The translations under genes and the position numbers were made by a program. 64,000 nucleotides of DNA from Streptomyces sp. F001 (GTDB lineage Bacteria; Actinomycetota; Actinomycetes; Streptomycetales; Streptomycetaceae): contig NZ_QZWF01000021.1 in assembly GCF_004187715.1 (NCBI RefSeq), positions 1 to 64,000 of the forward strand, in the 5' to 3' direction. The first letter of the stretch is position 1. Every line of letters begins with the position of its first letter. Below the pieces are notes generated by a model, which ran no database searches, was not told the DNA's origin, and worked only from the letters and a program-made list of their open reading frames with translations. Positions 23,316 through 32,791 of this stretch are shown piece after piece.

Positions 23316-24557
23316 ATGTCACCCCTGACCGACAACCGATCCCTCAGGTTGCCCTTCGTCGTCCTGGTGCTGGCCGCGGGAACGTTTTCCGAATTCGTCA
23401 TCGCGGGCCTGCTGCCCGAAATCGCAGACGACCTCGACGTCAGCGTGTCCCAGGCGGGCCTGCTGATCACGGTGTTCGCGGCAAGCATGATCGTCGGCGG
23501 CCCGGCGATGGCGATCGCGACACTGCGCCTGCCGCGGCGGTCCACACTGGTTCTCGCGCTCGTCGTCTTCTCCCTCGGCCACGCGGTCGCCGCGCTCAGC
23601 TCGTCCTTCGCGATCGTGCTGGCGGCCCGCGTGGCGACCGGGTTGGCCACCAGTGCCTTCTGGTGCGTCGGCACGGTCGTGGCGGCGACCGCGGCAGGAC
23701 CTGCCGCAACGTCACGCGCCATGGGCGTGCTGATGGGGGGCATGAACGTGGCCAGCGTCGCCGGCGTGCCCCTGGGCTCGTGGCTGGGTCAGGCGTCGGA
23801 CTGGCGAGGGCCGTTCTGGGTGCTGGCCGCACTGTCAGCCGGCGCCGCCGCGGTCATCGGCCGGTTCATCCCCGATGACGAGCGGTCCGAAGTACCCTCC
23901 GTCCGGGCGGAGTTCGCCGCGCTGCGCCAGGGCCGGCTCTGGCTCATGCTGAGCACGATCGTGCTCTTCATGGGAGGTTCCCTGGCGGCCTACTCCTACG
24001 TCTCTCCCCTGCTCACCGAACGGGCCGGCATCCCCGCCGGGGCCGTGCCCATGGTCCTGACCGGTTATGGCGTGGGCGCTCTGCTGGGCACCACGATCGG
24101 CGGGCGCACGGGAGACCGCAGACCGCTTGCCACGATCATCACGGCCGCCGCCACGATCACGCTGGTCCTGCTCTTGCTGGTGCCCTTGTCCACGAACCCC
24201 GTGGCGACGGTCGTCCTGGTGATGCTCATGGGGGTCACCGGCTTCGCCCCCACTCCGGTATTCGGCGCGCTGGTCGTCCGCTTCGCCGAATCCGCGCCCA
24301 CCCTCGCCATCGCCCTGAGCGGCTCGGCGACCAACGTGGGGATCGCCGTCGGCTCCTGGGCGGCGGGCATCGCCCTGGCCTCCTCACTGCAACAGACCGG
24401 GCCCCCGCTGGTCGGCACGGTGGTCGCCGCACTCAGCCTGATACCTCTGATCGCACTCGCGCTGATGCGTGCCACCCACTCGGAGGCATCCCCACCGCCT
24501 GGAACCGCCGCGGACAAGCCGGTCGAGTCCACCACTCGGGACCTTGGGTCAGCTTGA
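23316..24557 (+). CDS. MFS transporter of the chloramphenicol/arabinose efflux (DHA1) type
   Basis: A 413-residue proton-coupled exporter with about twelve membrane helices. Typical motifs are GTFSEFVIAGLLPEIADDLD, the opening seen in CmlR/Cmx-like exporters, QAGLLITVFAASMIVGGPAMA, and a central GRTGDRRPLATII (motif A repeat of the second half). The substrate is unknown and may be a toxic aromatic or an antibiotic. A paralogue of the same length is at 33776-35017 next to an intact MmyB-type regulator, while this one follows a regulator relic. The stop abuts an 8-bp hairpin that may be both its terminator and an IS200/605 end. Confidence 0.88.
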   Translation: MSPLTDNRSLRLPFVVLVLAAGTFSEFVIAGLLPEIADDLDVSVSQAGLLITVFAASMIVGGPAMAIATLRLPRRSTLVLALVVFSLGHAVAALSSSFAIVLAARVATGLATSAFWCVGTVVAATAAGPAATSRAMGVLMGGMNVASVAGVPLGSWLGQASDWRGPFWVLAALSAGAAAVIGRFIPDDERSEVPSVRAEFAALRQGRLWLMLSTIVLFMGGSLAAYSYVSPLLTERAGIPAGAVPMVLTGYGVGALLGTTIGGRTGDRRPLATIITAAATITLVLLLLVPLSTNPVATVVLVMLMGVTGFAPTPVFGALVVRFAESAPTLAIALSGSATNVGIAVGSWAAGIALASSLQQTGPPLVGTVVAALSLIPLIALALMRATHSEASPPPGTAADKPVESTTRDLGSA

Positions 24558-24577
24558 CCCGGTCCTGAAGGACCGGG
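24558..24577. terminator. Hairpin with TGAA loop; possible IS200/605-type right end
   Basis: CCCGGTCC-TGAA-GGACCGGG is a perfect 8-bp stem with a four-base loop, directly after the MFS stop. Hairpins of this form mark the ends of IS200/IS605 elements, downstream of tnpB. A tnpB remnant is read towards it from 24830, which fits. It can also serve as the MFS terminator. Confidence 0.5.
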
Positions 24578-24629
24578 CTTGGAGGTAGTGCCCGGCTGGC
24601 TGCTGGGTGGACTCCTCCGTCCAGACACC

Positions 24630-24825
24630 CCTATGGGGTGGCAGGGACGCGTGACTCACGCCCCGCACTCCACACCACGGCGCCGCGTTGGGCGATGTTG
24701 TGGGAAAGCGTTCCGGTCCGCGTGGGCGACGACCCCGCAGTTCCGGCAGATGAAGAAGCCGGCCAGGACGTCGCACGCCGGCCCTGCACGATGGCCGGGG
24801 TGACGGTGAGGTCGTCCAGGTGGAG
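24630..24825 (-). pseudogene. C-terminal remnant of an IS200/605-type TnpB/OrfB protein
   Basis: The minus strand encodes FFICRNCGVVAHADRNAF, then after a one-base shift HNIAQRGAVVW. The family consensus at this place is a zinc-ribbon CxxCG..H.D.NAA.NIA near the C-terminus. Only this end of the gene is left, and it joins directly to a regulator relic upstream. A hairpin at 24558-24577 is in the right place for the element's right end. Confidence 0.55.
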
Positions 24826-24829
24826 CACG

Positions 24830-25024
24830 CGGGCGAGGTGTCCAACACGGGAGCGGACGCCTGAATGTGGCCCTGCTCCAGCCGGGTGCAGGGGTCGGCA
24901 CTGATCGAGCGAGCTGGGCGACCTCCTCACGGTGCAGCCCGGCGACCCGGCGACGACCGCCCGTCTCCGGCAGTCCGACCGTGCGCGGGCTCAGCTCCGA
25001 GCGGCGTTTCGTGAGGAACGCCAT
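24830..25024 (-). pseudogene. Relic of a third MmyB-type helix-turn-helix regulator
   Basis: From the ATG at 25024: FLTKRRSELSPRTVGLPETG, then GRRRVAGLHREEVAQLA. After frame changes it continues as LARVLHLDDLT, the helix after the HTH. This is the same domain as in the regulator at 35155 (RRRVPGLRREEVAVLAG, ARALQLDEEE), but from a more distant relative. It is cut off by the TnpB remnant. Confidence 0.6.
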
Positions 25025-25080
25025 TGCCTTGCTCTGAGGAGGGCCTTGTCACGCCTTCCGGTACGACGTAGTGCAAGCAT

Positions 25081-25698
25081 TCACACGACGTCGGGCCCCT
25101 GCCCGAGACCGCGCAGGACCACGTCGACCAGGTGCTCGACATCCGGCCGTTCCGCATGCATCGCGCGCCCGGTGGCCGCCAGTGCGCTGCGCTCCCACAA
25201 CGCTCCGAACAGCAGCAGCGTGATGTCGCGGGTGCAGTCGTCCGCGATCTCTCCGCGGGCCCGCGCCCGCTCGACCGAGCGCTGTACCAGGTCCTCGCGC
25301 CGCTCGCTGACCTCGGCGCTCACCCGGGCGAAGAGGTCGGGGTGGAAGTGGGCGTCGGCCATGAGTCGCGTACCGGCGAGACCGCGGGAGCCGCGCATCA
25401 TCGTGGCGTAGTCGACGCCCAGCCGGACGAGCTCCTGTCGCAGTGAGCCGAGGTCCTCGTCGACGAGGCTGGGGGTCAGTTCCTTGAAGGCGTCGACGAG
25501 GAGGGCCGTGCGGTCGGCCCAGCGCCGGTAGAGGGCCGGACGGCCCACCCCGGCGCGGGTGGCGACGACGTCGAAATTGAAGCCGCTCCAGCCCTTCTCG
25601 GCGTAGGCGTCGATCGCGGCGCGCAGGACGTTCCCCCGCAGCTCGGGACTCTCCGGCCTGCCTATCCGTCGTCTGGTGGGGGAAGTCACGGACGTCAA
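25081..25698 (-). CDS. TetR family transcriptional regulator
   Basis: A 205-residue TetR-type repressor with an HTH at residues 25-70 (VLRAAIDAYAEKGWSGFNFD, VVATRAGVGRPALYRRWADR) and a helical ligand domain. The frame opens with TTG at 25698. A GTG three codons later (25689) is an equally likely start. It is the last gene of a four-gene operon and begins just 2 nt after the stop of the PEP-mutase-like gene, so it most likely senses the pathway's substrate and represses the operon. A dyad before the first gene was not obvious to me. Confidence 0.85.
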   Translation of the reverse strand: MTSVTSPTRRRIGRPESPELRGNVLRAAIDAYAEKGWSGFNFDVVATRAGVGRPALYRRWADRTALLVDAFKELTPSLVDEDLGSLRQELVRLGVDYATMMRGSRGLAGTRLMADAHFHPDLFARVSAEVSERREDLVQRSVERARARGEIADDCTRDITLLLFGALWERSALAATGRAMHAERPDVEHLVDVVLRGLGQGPDVV

Positions 25699-25700
25699 GG

Positions 25701-26552
25701 CTACTCGATCAGCGCATGGCGCATGGCTGCCTCGCGTGCCTGTGCGATGCCGAGGAAGTCGTCGAAGTCCCAGAGGGAACCGAAGTTCGCCTCCAGTGAG
25801 ACGGCAGACGCCTCCTTGGCGAGCACCTTGTACGCGGCCTCCATGCCGGCCTTGGCGGCCACGTGCGCAAGGGCGAAGTAGATGACGGCGTCCGCGCCCT
25901 GGCGCGCGTGGTCGGCGGCCGACTGCCCGGGCAGGTCGATCGCGAAGACCGGGACCCGCGCTTCCGATCGGAGCCGCCGGTAGGAGGCGTCGTCCAGCGG
26001 CTGGGGGCTGGCGACGAACAGCCCGTCGGCGCCTGCATCCTGGTAGGCCAGCGCCCGGTCGACCGCGGCGGCCGGGCCCTCGACGCCTGCCGCGTCGGTA
26101 CGGGCGATGACCATGAAGTCGTCCGACGTACGGGCGTCGAGCGCGGCCTTGATCTTCTCGACGGCCTGGTCGACCGGGAGCACCCTCGGCCGCATCGTCA
26201 GGTGCTTGCCGAAGTCGTGGTCCTCGATGTGCACTGCGGCGGCCCCGGCCCGTTCGAGTACCTGCACGGCTCGGGCGACATGCAGCGGGTTGCCCCAGCC
26301 TCCCTCGCCATCGACGACGATCGGTACACCCGCGACCGGCGCCAGGCGGCGGACCTGGTCGGCCATGTCCTCCAGACCGATGTAGCCGATGTCGGGCAGC
26401 CCGTACTTCGTGGCGCCGGTGGCGTAGCTGCCGATGTAGGCGGCCTGGAACCCGGCTTCTCGCACCAGCAGGGCCGACATGCCGTCGTAGATCGACGGGA
26501 TGATCAGCGGCTGGTTCCTTCCGAGCGCTTCCCTGAGCGTGGTCATGGTCAT
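25701..26552 (-). CDS. Isocitrate lyase/PEP mutase family enzyme
   Basis: A 283-residue TIM-barrel enzyme of the isocitrate lyase/phosphoenolpyruvate mutase superfamily. Seen are the substrate loop start PSIYDGMSALLVREAGFQAA, GVPIVVDGEGGWGNPLHVAR (metal-binding acidic residues), and VHIEDHDFGKHLTMRPRVLP in the place of the family EDQ..PKRCGH loop. The canonical KRCGH catalytic Cys motif is not present, so it is neither an isocitrate lyase nor a 2-methylisocitrate lyase in the strict sense. Relatives include oxaloacetate decarboxylases, carboxyvinyl-phosphonate mutase and C-C hydrolases. The ATG overlaps the upstream amidohydrolase stop by 4 nt (ATGA). Confidence 0.85.
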   Translation of the reverse strand: MTMTTLREALGRNQPLIIPSIYDGMSALLVREAGFQAAYIGSYATGATKYGLPDIGYIGLEDMADQVRRLAPVAGVPIVVDGEGGWGNPLHVARAVQVLERAGAAAVHIEDHDFGKHLTMRPRVLPVDQAVEKIKAALDARTSDDFMVIARTDAAGVEGPAAAVDRALAYQDAGADGLFVASPQPLDDASYRRLRSEARVPVFAIDLPGQSAADHARQGADAVIYFALAHVAAKAGMEAAYKVLAKEASAVSLEANFGSLWDFDDFLGIAQAREAAMRHALIE

Positions 26553-27844
26553 CCTTCCCAGGCAGCGCGCAGGGCCCTGCGGTCGATGGGGGTGCCGCCG
26601 ATGATCACTTGGGCGATCCGGCGGGTGTGGGCGATGTCCTGGAGGGGATCGGCGTCGAGGACGAGCAGATCCGCCCGCTTGCCGGGTGCGATGCTGCCCC
26701 GGTCGGGCAGCCCGAGCATCTCGGCGGGCAGCAGGGTCGCGGCGCGAATGGCCTCCAGCGGCGGCATGCCCGCCCGGACCATCGCCTCCAGCTCCCGGTG
26801 CTCGGCGAAGCCGGGGAACTGCGCGCCGACTCCGGTGTCCGCCGAGAGCAGCACCCGGACGCCGCTGTCTACCAGCTCGCGCAGGCCGCTCTCCAGGACC
26901 GCGTACGCCTTCTCCCAGTCGGTGTCCACCGACGCGGCGAACGCCGCCATCTGGGAGCGAACGGCGGCCCGGTCGGCAGCCGGCACGCTCTCGGCCAGCG
27001 CGGGGTCGTCCAGCCAGGCCATGTCGCCGAAGAAGCCGGTCTGGATACTCATCGAGGTGAACACGAACGCGTCGTGTTCGAGGAGCAGCTCAATGAGCTC
27101 GAGGTCGGGGCCGGGTTCGCGCACCATGTGGGCGATGCCGTCCGCGCCCGCGCGCAGCACGGCCTTCGCGTCGTCGAGTTCGAAGATGTGCGCGATGGCC
27201 CGCAGGCCGTGCGCGTGTGCCTCGTGGATGATGGCGGCGGCGATGTCGGGGCCGAACTTCGCCTTCTGTCCCCACCGGTCGTCGATCCAGAACTTGATCA
27301 CGTCAGGCTTCGTGGCGGCGACCTCCCGTACGGCCCGGCGGGCCTGCTCGGGGGTGGTGACTTCGTGCAGCACGTCCGTGGCGAAGAACGGTCCGGCGTT
27401 CTCCGCATCCGATGTCGGTGCGACGAGGCCGGCGCCGGCGCTGAACAGCAGCGCCAGTGCGGGGTCGGACAGCTCGCCGGACCGCTGCGCGTCGCGGACG
27501 GCGAGTTCCACGCCGTCGCGGTCGGTACCGAGGGACTGGAACACACTGACGCCGTAGTAGGTGAGCCGGCGCAGGTGGTCGAGGACGTTCGCCCGCGAGA
27601 AGTTGCGTGGGTGGGTGTCGCCGTCCTTGAGGTAGCCGATGTGGCCGTGCGGGTTGACGATCGTGGGCATGACCGTCTTGCCGGTGAGATCGACCTGGCG
27701 TGCGCCGGCCGGAACCGGGGTGGTCCGGGCCGTACCGACGGACTCGACGATGCCGTCGCGTACGGCGATCACCGCGTCGTCCACGGGCGCGCTTCCGTCG
27801 CCGGAGATCAGCCGCAGGCCGGTGTAGTACGTGGGAGTGGACAT
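26549..27844 (-). CDS. Amidohydrolase family protein
   Basis: A 431-residue metal-dependent hydrolase of the imidazolonepropionase/prolidase-like branch. Metal-ligand segments are MPTIVNPHGHIGYLKDG near residue 60 (HGH in place of the commoner HxH), KPDVIKFWIDD near residue 180 (candidate carboxylated Lys), AHIF near residue 218, DGIAHMVRE near residue 235, and SADTGVGAQFPG near residue 345. The C-terminus GSIAPGKRADLLVLDADP is typical. It starts 1 nt after the MBL gene and overlaps the next by 4 nt, so three enzymes are made together. It may open a ring or cleave an amide or ester in an unidentified compound. Confidence 0.85.
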   Translation of the reverse strand: MSTPTYYTGLRLISGDGSAPVDDAVIAVRDGIVESVGTARTTPVPAGARQVDLTGKTVMPTIVNPHGHIGYLKDGDTHPRNFSRANVLDHLRRLTYYGVSVFQSLGTDRDGVELAVRDAQRSGELSDPALALLFSAGAGLVAPTSDAENAGPFFATDVLHEVTTPEQARRAVREVAATKPDVIKFWIDDRWGQKAKFGPDIAAAIIHEAHAHGLRAIAHIFELDDAKAVLRAGADGIAHMVREPGPDLELIELLLEHDAFVFTSMSIQTGFFGDMAWLDDPALAESVPAADRAAVRSQMAAFAASVDTDWEKAYAVLESGLRELVDSGVRVLLSADTGVGAQFPGFAEHRELEAMVRAGMPPLEAIRAATLLPAEMLGLPDRGSIAPGKRADLLVLDADPLQDIAHTRRIAQVIIGGTPIDRRALRAAWEG

Positions 27845-27845
27845 C

Positions 27846-28763
27846 TCACTGCTCCGGAACGATGCGGAAGGAGTCGCCGAGGCGCCGGACCTGGCCCGCG
27901 CTCGGCGTGCCGAAGTGCGTGCCGATCACGAGCGTGCCGGTGTCGGCGAAGCGTTCGAGGAAGGCCCGCCGCGTCACGGCCGACGCCTTGTCGTCGGTGT
28001 CCAGGCTGGCCGACCAGTCCGGGCGGCCCACCTGGCAGGGGGCGTGCATCAGGTCGCCGGTGATCACCGCACTCTCGCCGCGTGACTCGATGAGCACCGC
28101 GACGTGACCGGGCGTGTGGCCATGGGTGGCGATCAGCGACACCTCCGGAGTGATGTAGTCGCCCGCATCGACGTAGGTGACCAGGCCCGCGTCGACGACG
28201 GGCTTGACGGAGTCCTCGAAGACGGCGACGCCGTCGACCATGTCATGCGCCCAGTCGGTGTACCCGTCCCCGGCCTCGTCGCCACTGCGGGTCTCGGCGT
28301 ACGCCTTCCAGTGGTCGTACTCCTGCTTGACGAAGAAGTGCTCGGCGTTGGGGAAGGTCGGCACCCATGCACCGTCGACCAGGCGCGTGTTCCAACCGAC
28401 ATGGTCGACATGCAGATGCGTGCACACGACGCCGTCGACCTCGGCCGGTGCCCACACCTTCTCGAACCGCTCCAGGAAGTCGGTGTCGAGCATGTGGAAC
28501 ATCTCCATGGCGCGCTTCTTGCCGTTGCCGATGCCCGTGTCCACCACCAGCTTTTTCTCCAGTGTCTGGATCAGCAGTGCGTGGACGCTCATGTTGATCA
28601 TGCCGTCCTTGACGTAGGTCGGCCGCAGCCAGTCGATCGCCTCGACCTCGGCCCGGGAGGACCCCGGCAAAGCGTCGTCCAGCCATTCCAGGGGCTGCCA
28701 GTGGGCGACCTCCTCGACCTTCGTGACGGTGACGTCACCGATGTCCCATCGCTCCATTGCCAT
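27846..28763 (-). CDS. MBL-fold metallo-hydrolase (lactonase-like)
   Basis: A 305-residue metallo-beta-lactamase-fold hydrolase. The zinc motif THLHVDHVGWN (HxHxDH) is near residue 108, HGHTPGHVAVL near residue 192 gives another His, AVITGDLMHAP near residue 212 the bridging Asp, and GTHFGTP the last His. Proteins of this branch include AHL lactonase-like and aryl-ester hydrolases. I used the ATG at 28763, with GAGG upstream, because the longer frame lacks family similarity. It is the first gene of the operon MBL-amidohydrolase-PEP-mutase-like-TetR and is divergent from an F420-type luciferase-like gene 289 bp away. Confidence 0.87.
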   Translation of the reverse strand: MAMERWDIGDVTVTKVEEVAHWQPLEWLDDALPGSSRAEVEAIDWLRPTYVKDGMINMSVHALLIQTLEKKLVVDTGIGNGKKRAMEMFHMLDTDFLERFEKVWAPAEVDGVVCTHLHVDHVGWNTRLVDGAWVPTFPNAEHFFVKQEYDHWKAYAETRSGDEAGDGYTDWAHDMVDGVAVFEDSVKPVVDAGLVTYVDAGDYITPEVSLIATHGHTPGHVAVLIESRGESAVITGDLMHAPCQVGRPDWSASLDTDDKASAVTRRAFLERFADTGTLVIGTHFGTPSAGQVRRLGDSFRIVPEQ

Positions 28764-29052
28764 GGATCTCTCACCTCTGCTCGTACGTGTCGAAGCTGCC
28801 TGTGCCGCTCCAAGGCGAGTTTCGAACAGAGTGTGTACGTAAGTCAATGCTGGTGACAGGGCGATCAAGAGGTGGACCGGCCAGCCCCGCCCGCGCCGCC
28901 ACAGGATGCCGAAGTAAAAAAGCGTTCCTGATTGATTTTTTTCTACCCGGCTGTCAGTCTCGCTCCAAACCGGCAGGAGCGGTGATCAGCCGCCGGTTCA
29001 ACTGCCGCCGTGCGTACGCCGGCCTACCGGAACCGGACACGGAGAGGAACCC
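28764..29052. promoter_or_regulatory. Divergent promoter region with an A/T-rich tract
   Basis: The 289-bp gap between the MBL operon and the luciferase-like gene contains an unusually A/T-rich tract at about 28912-28947, with A6 and T7 runs on either side of GCGTTCCTGATTG. No clean dyad was found. It is presumably the TetR-controlled divergent promoter region. Confidence 0.4.
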
Positions 29053-30081
<1,029 letters not shown>

Positions 30082-30555
30082 CGGGCTGATCCTCAGCTTG
30101 TCGAGCAGTCGGTCGGCGGACCCCGCGACAGCCAGATCGTGGTGTCCACCGAACACCGTCTGACGTCGTCCTCGACCCCGGAAACGGCTCGAACCACGGC
30201 GCTGTAGGGCAATCGAGCTTCAAACGCAGGGCGATTCATGCGTCCCTCATGTCAAGGCACCGCCAGCGCTGCATACATGGACCGTGCTGCGCAGCCGCAG
30301 CCAGCGGCGAGGTAGCTCGCTTGATCTCTCGTAGCGGGTGGCCAGGCCCCCGTCGCCCCTTGATCAATGCACCACTCCACGGTGCTGTGCTCCTCGCACA
30401 GCACGGTGCCGCAGGAGACCAGGCCACCGTGCCCGACAGCCACCCTTGGTGGGGCGCGTGGCCTGGTCGTCCTTCTGCGGGATGACCGTATTCATCCTGC
30501 GCCGTCTCTGGATCCGCAGCCTCGACTCACCACTCGCACGGTCCCTGAGGCGGCA
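30082..30555. other. Gene-poor stretch with a transposase remnant
   Basis: Apart from the IS remnant at about 30250-30440, nothing coding is recognised. A 9-bp hairpin, GTGCTGTGC-TCCTC-GCACAGCAC, is at 30382-30404 inside that remnant. Confidence 0.35.
30250..30440 (-). pseudogene. Possible remnant of an IS5-type transposase C-terminus
   Basis: The minus strand gives STVEWCIDQGATGAWPPAT followed, in a shifted frame, by ATRYER. In IS5-type transposases the corresponding region reads N.VERCIN.LK..RG.ATRY. The match is short and frame-shifted, so this is tentative. Confidence 0.35.
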
Positions 30556-31312
30556 TCAGATCCCGGCGGCCCGCGCCGTCGCGTAGACGTCCGCGGCCGC
30601 GTCCGTCAGCTCCTGGCCATCGCGCGTGGTGGCCTGCAGATCGAGCAGGAATTCCTCGAAGCCCAGCTCGGCGTAGGGCGCCAAATCGGCCACGATCTGC
30701 TTGGCGTCGCCCTGGAAGGGCAAGCGGTCAGCGCCCTGATAGGCCGTGGGCGTGTACCAGGCGTTGACCCGCAGCACCGTCTGGATCGGCGCGGTGCGGC
30801 CTCGCTCGGCGGCCAGGTCCCGCAGCCGCCGCCACGCGGCGGCGGTCTGCTCCACGGTGCTCGCCCCCGGCATCCAGCCGTCGGCCCGGTCGACCAGACG
30901 GCGCATCGAACGCTCGTTGGACGCCGCCAGCAGCACGGGAATCGGCCGAGCCGGCTTCGGGCCGACCTCGGAGGGAGCGATCGTCGTCCACTCCCCCTCG
31001 TAGGACACCGAATCCGGGCCCCACACGGCCCGGCACACGTCCAGCACCTCGTCGAGAACCCTGCCGCGCTTCTCGAACGAGGCGACGGACGCGGCCGCGT
31101 ACTCGTCCAGCGACCAGCCCGTTCCCAGGCCCGCGACCAGGCGTCCGCCGCTGGCCGCGTCCAGGGAGGCCAGCGAACGCGCCAGCTGGAACGGTAGGTG
31201 CAGCGGTGCCACCAGCACGCTGGTGCCGAGCCGGGCCCGTTCGGTGACCGCGGCGGCCAGCGTCAGCGTGACCAGCGGGTCCGCGACCGAGCGGTAGTGG
31301 ACAGTGGCGTTT
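30556..31312 (-). pseudogene. LLM-class oxidoreductase, 5'-truncated
   Basis: About 250 codons of an F420-type luciferase-like oxidoreductase, distinct from the one at 29053. Seen are DPLVTLTLAAAVTERARLGT, LVAPLHLPFQLARSLASLD, LVAGLGTGWSLDEYAA and RPIPVLLAASNERSMRRLVD. The first 60 or so residues, which form the first barrel strands and part of the cofactor site, are missing. The frame upstream runs into the 3' end of the FAD oxidase gene in another phase, with the join at about 31312. No start codon or ribosome binding site of its own is visible, so it is probably a pseudogene. Confidence 0.7.
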
Positions 31313-32735
31313 ATGCGCCAGCGGGTGCGATGTTCTTGTTGTGGCGGAGCAGGTTCCGCGGATCCCATTCGGCCTTGATCTCGGCGAGCCGCCGGTACTT
31401 GGCCCCGCTCCCCCACACATCGCGACGCCATGCCTCGCCCTGATCATCCGTCAGGTTGATGTAGGCGTTGGAGAGACTGTGCGGCTGCATGGCGGTCGTG
31501 GTCGCGTCGGCCCAGGCGTCGTAGGGCGCGTCGTGCTCCGCCTGCGTCCACAGGGTCGCGGTCTCCCAGAGCCAGGAGGCTCCAGCCCGGGAGAAGGCGG
31601 TGGCCTCCTCGTCGACGTCCTCGGAGATCGCGCCGCCCAGCGCCCAGACGTTGATCGCGGTGACGGTGCCCGGAAGGTTCGGCGAGGCGGCCAGACGCTC
31701 CAGGAGCGTGTCGATCACGGGTGCCGTGAGTGCGGCGAGATAGCCGCCGCGCGCATTGGCGCGCCAGCCGTAAGGGGCGGTCGCATCCAGCATGCTGTTC
31801 GTCTCGAGCCAGGTGGTGCGCCGTACCGTGTTGAGGACGGGGGCGCCCAGGCCCGCGAGTGCCGTGACGGTCTTCTCCGCCTCCGCGAAGTCGCCCGTGT
31901 GGACCGGGATGAGCATCAGGATCGGCTTTCCGTACGCCTCCTCGGGCACTGCGGGAAGTGGCGGTGCGAAGGTGAGCGCGGCCGCCAGTCCGAGTTCGCG
32001 GGGCGCGTCGGCCATGAAGGCGGGCAGCTGGGCCAGGACGGCTGCGGCCTGGTCGCCGGGGAAGACGATCATTCCGGAGACGACGTCCGGGCCCAGGGGG
32101 TGTGCGCGGTACTCGAAGGCCGTGACGACACCGAAGTTGCCGCCGCCCCCGCGCAGTGCCCAGAACAGGTCCGGGTTCTCCGTCTCGTCCGCCCGGACTT
32201 TCCGGCCGTCCACGGTGATCATTTCGCAGGCGAGCAGGTTGTCGACGGTGGCGCCGAAGCGGCGCATGAGGTGGCCGATGCCGCCGCCGAGGGTCAGTCC
32301 GGCGACTCCGGTGGTGGTGACGGTTCCGGAGGGCACCACCAGCCCGTATTCCTGGGCGGCGGCGTCCAGTTCGCCGAGCAGGACGCCGGCCTGGGCCCGC
32401 ACGGTGCGGGTGTCCGGGTCGACGGTGATCTCGCGCAGGCCGGACAGGTCGATGACGAGGGCGCCGCCCGGCATGGCGTGGCCGTCGGAGCCGTGGCCGC
32501 CGCTGCGTACCGCGACGGGCAGGTCGCGTGCGGAGGCGTAGCGCAGGGCGGTGGCGACGTCGTCCTCGTCGGCGCAGCGGGCGATCAGTGCCGGTCCGTG
32601 GTCGGCGGCACGGCCGTTGAAGACCGCCCTGGCCTGGTCATAGCCGTCGTCACCCGGGCGCAGAACGGTGCCGCGGAAGTCGGCCGGGAAGTCGGAGTGG
32701 GTGGGGGATGTGGGGGTCGAGCCGGTCGGGCTCAT
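31311..32735 (-). CDS. FAD-binding oxidase of the berberine-bridge (BBE) type
   Basis: A 474-residue FAD-linked oxidase. It has an FAD_binding_4 (PCMH) domain at residues 45-215 with RSGGHGSDGHAMPGGALVID, in which His81 should hold FAD covalently, and TLGGGIGHLMRRFGATVDNL. It ends with the BBE domain (SNAYINLTDDQGEAWRRDVW). The second covalent attachment Cys of bicovalent enzymes is replaced by Val in GATVDNL, so I predict single attachment. It may oxidise a sugar, an alcohol or a secondary metabolite. It is divergent from a TetR gene with a clean dyad between them. Its 3' end abuts the truncated luciferase-like gene. Confidence 0.88.
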   Translation of the reverse strand: MSPTGSTPTSPTHSDFPADFRGTVLRPGDDGYDQARAVFNGRAADHGPALIARCADEDDVATALRYASARDLPVAVRSGGHGSDGHAMPGGALVIDLSGLREITVDPDTRTVRAQAGVLLGELDAAAQEYGLVVPSGTVTTTGVAGLTLGGGIGHLMRRFGATVDNLLACEMITVDGRKVRADETENPDLFWALRGGGGNFGVVTAFEYRAHPLGPDVVSGMIVFPGDQAAAVLAQLPAFMADAPRELGLAAALTFAPPLPAVPEEAYGKPILMLIPVHTGDFAEAEKTVTALAGLGAPVLNTVRRTTWLETNSMLDATAPYGWRANARGGYLAALTAPVIDTLLERLAASPNLPGTVTAINVWALGGAISEDVDEEATAFSRAGASWLWETATLWTQAEHDAPYDAWADATTTAMQPHSLSNAYINLTDDQGEAWRRDVWGSGAKYRRLAEIKAEWDPRNLLRHNKNIAPAGA

Positions 32736-32791
32736 GCGTGCCTCCCTGAAGGCGGGCAGCCGCGTCCGCGGGCAGCCCGGCGGTTGAGGCT

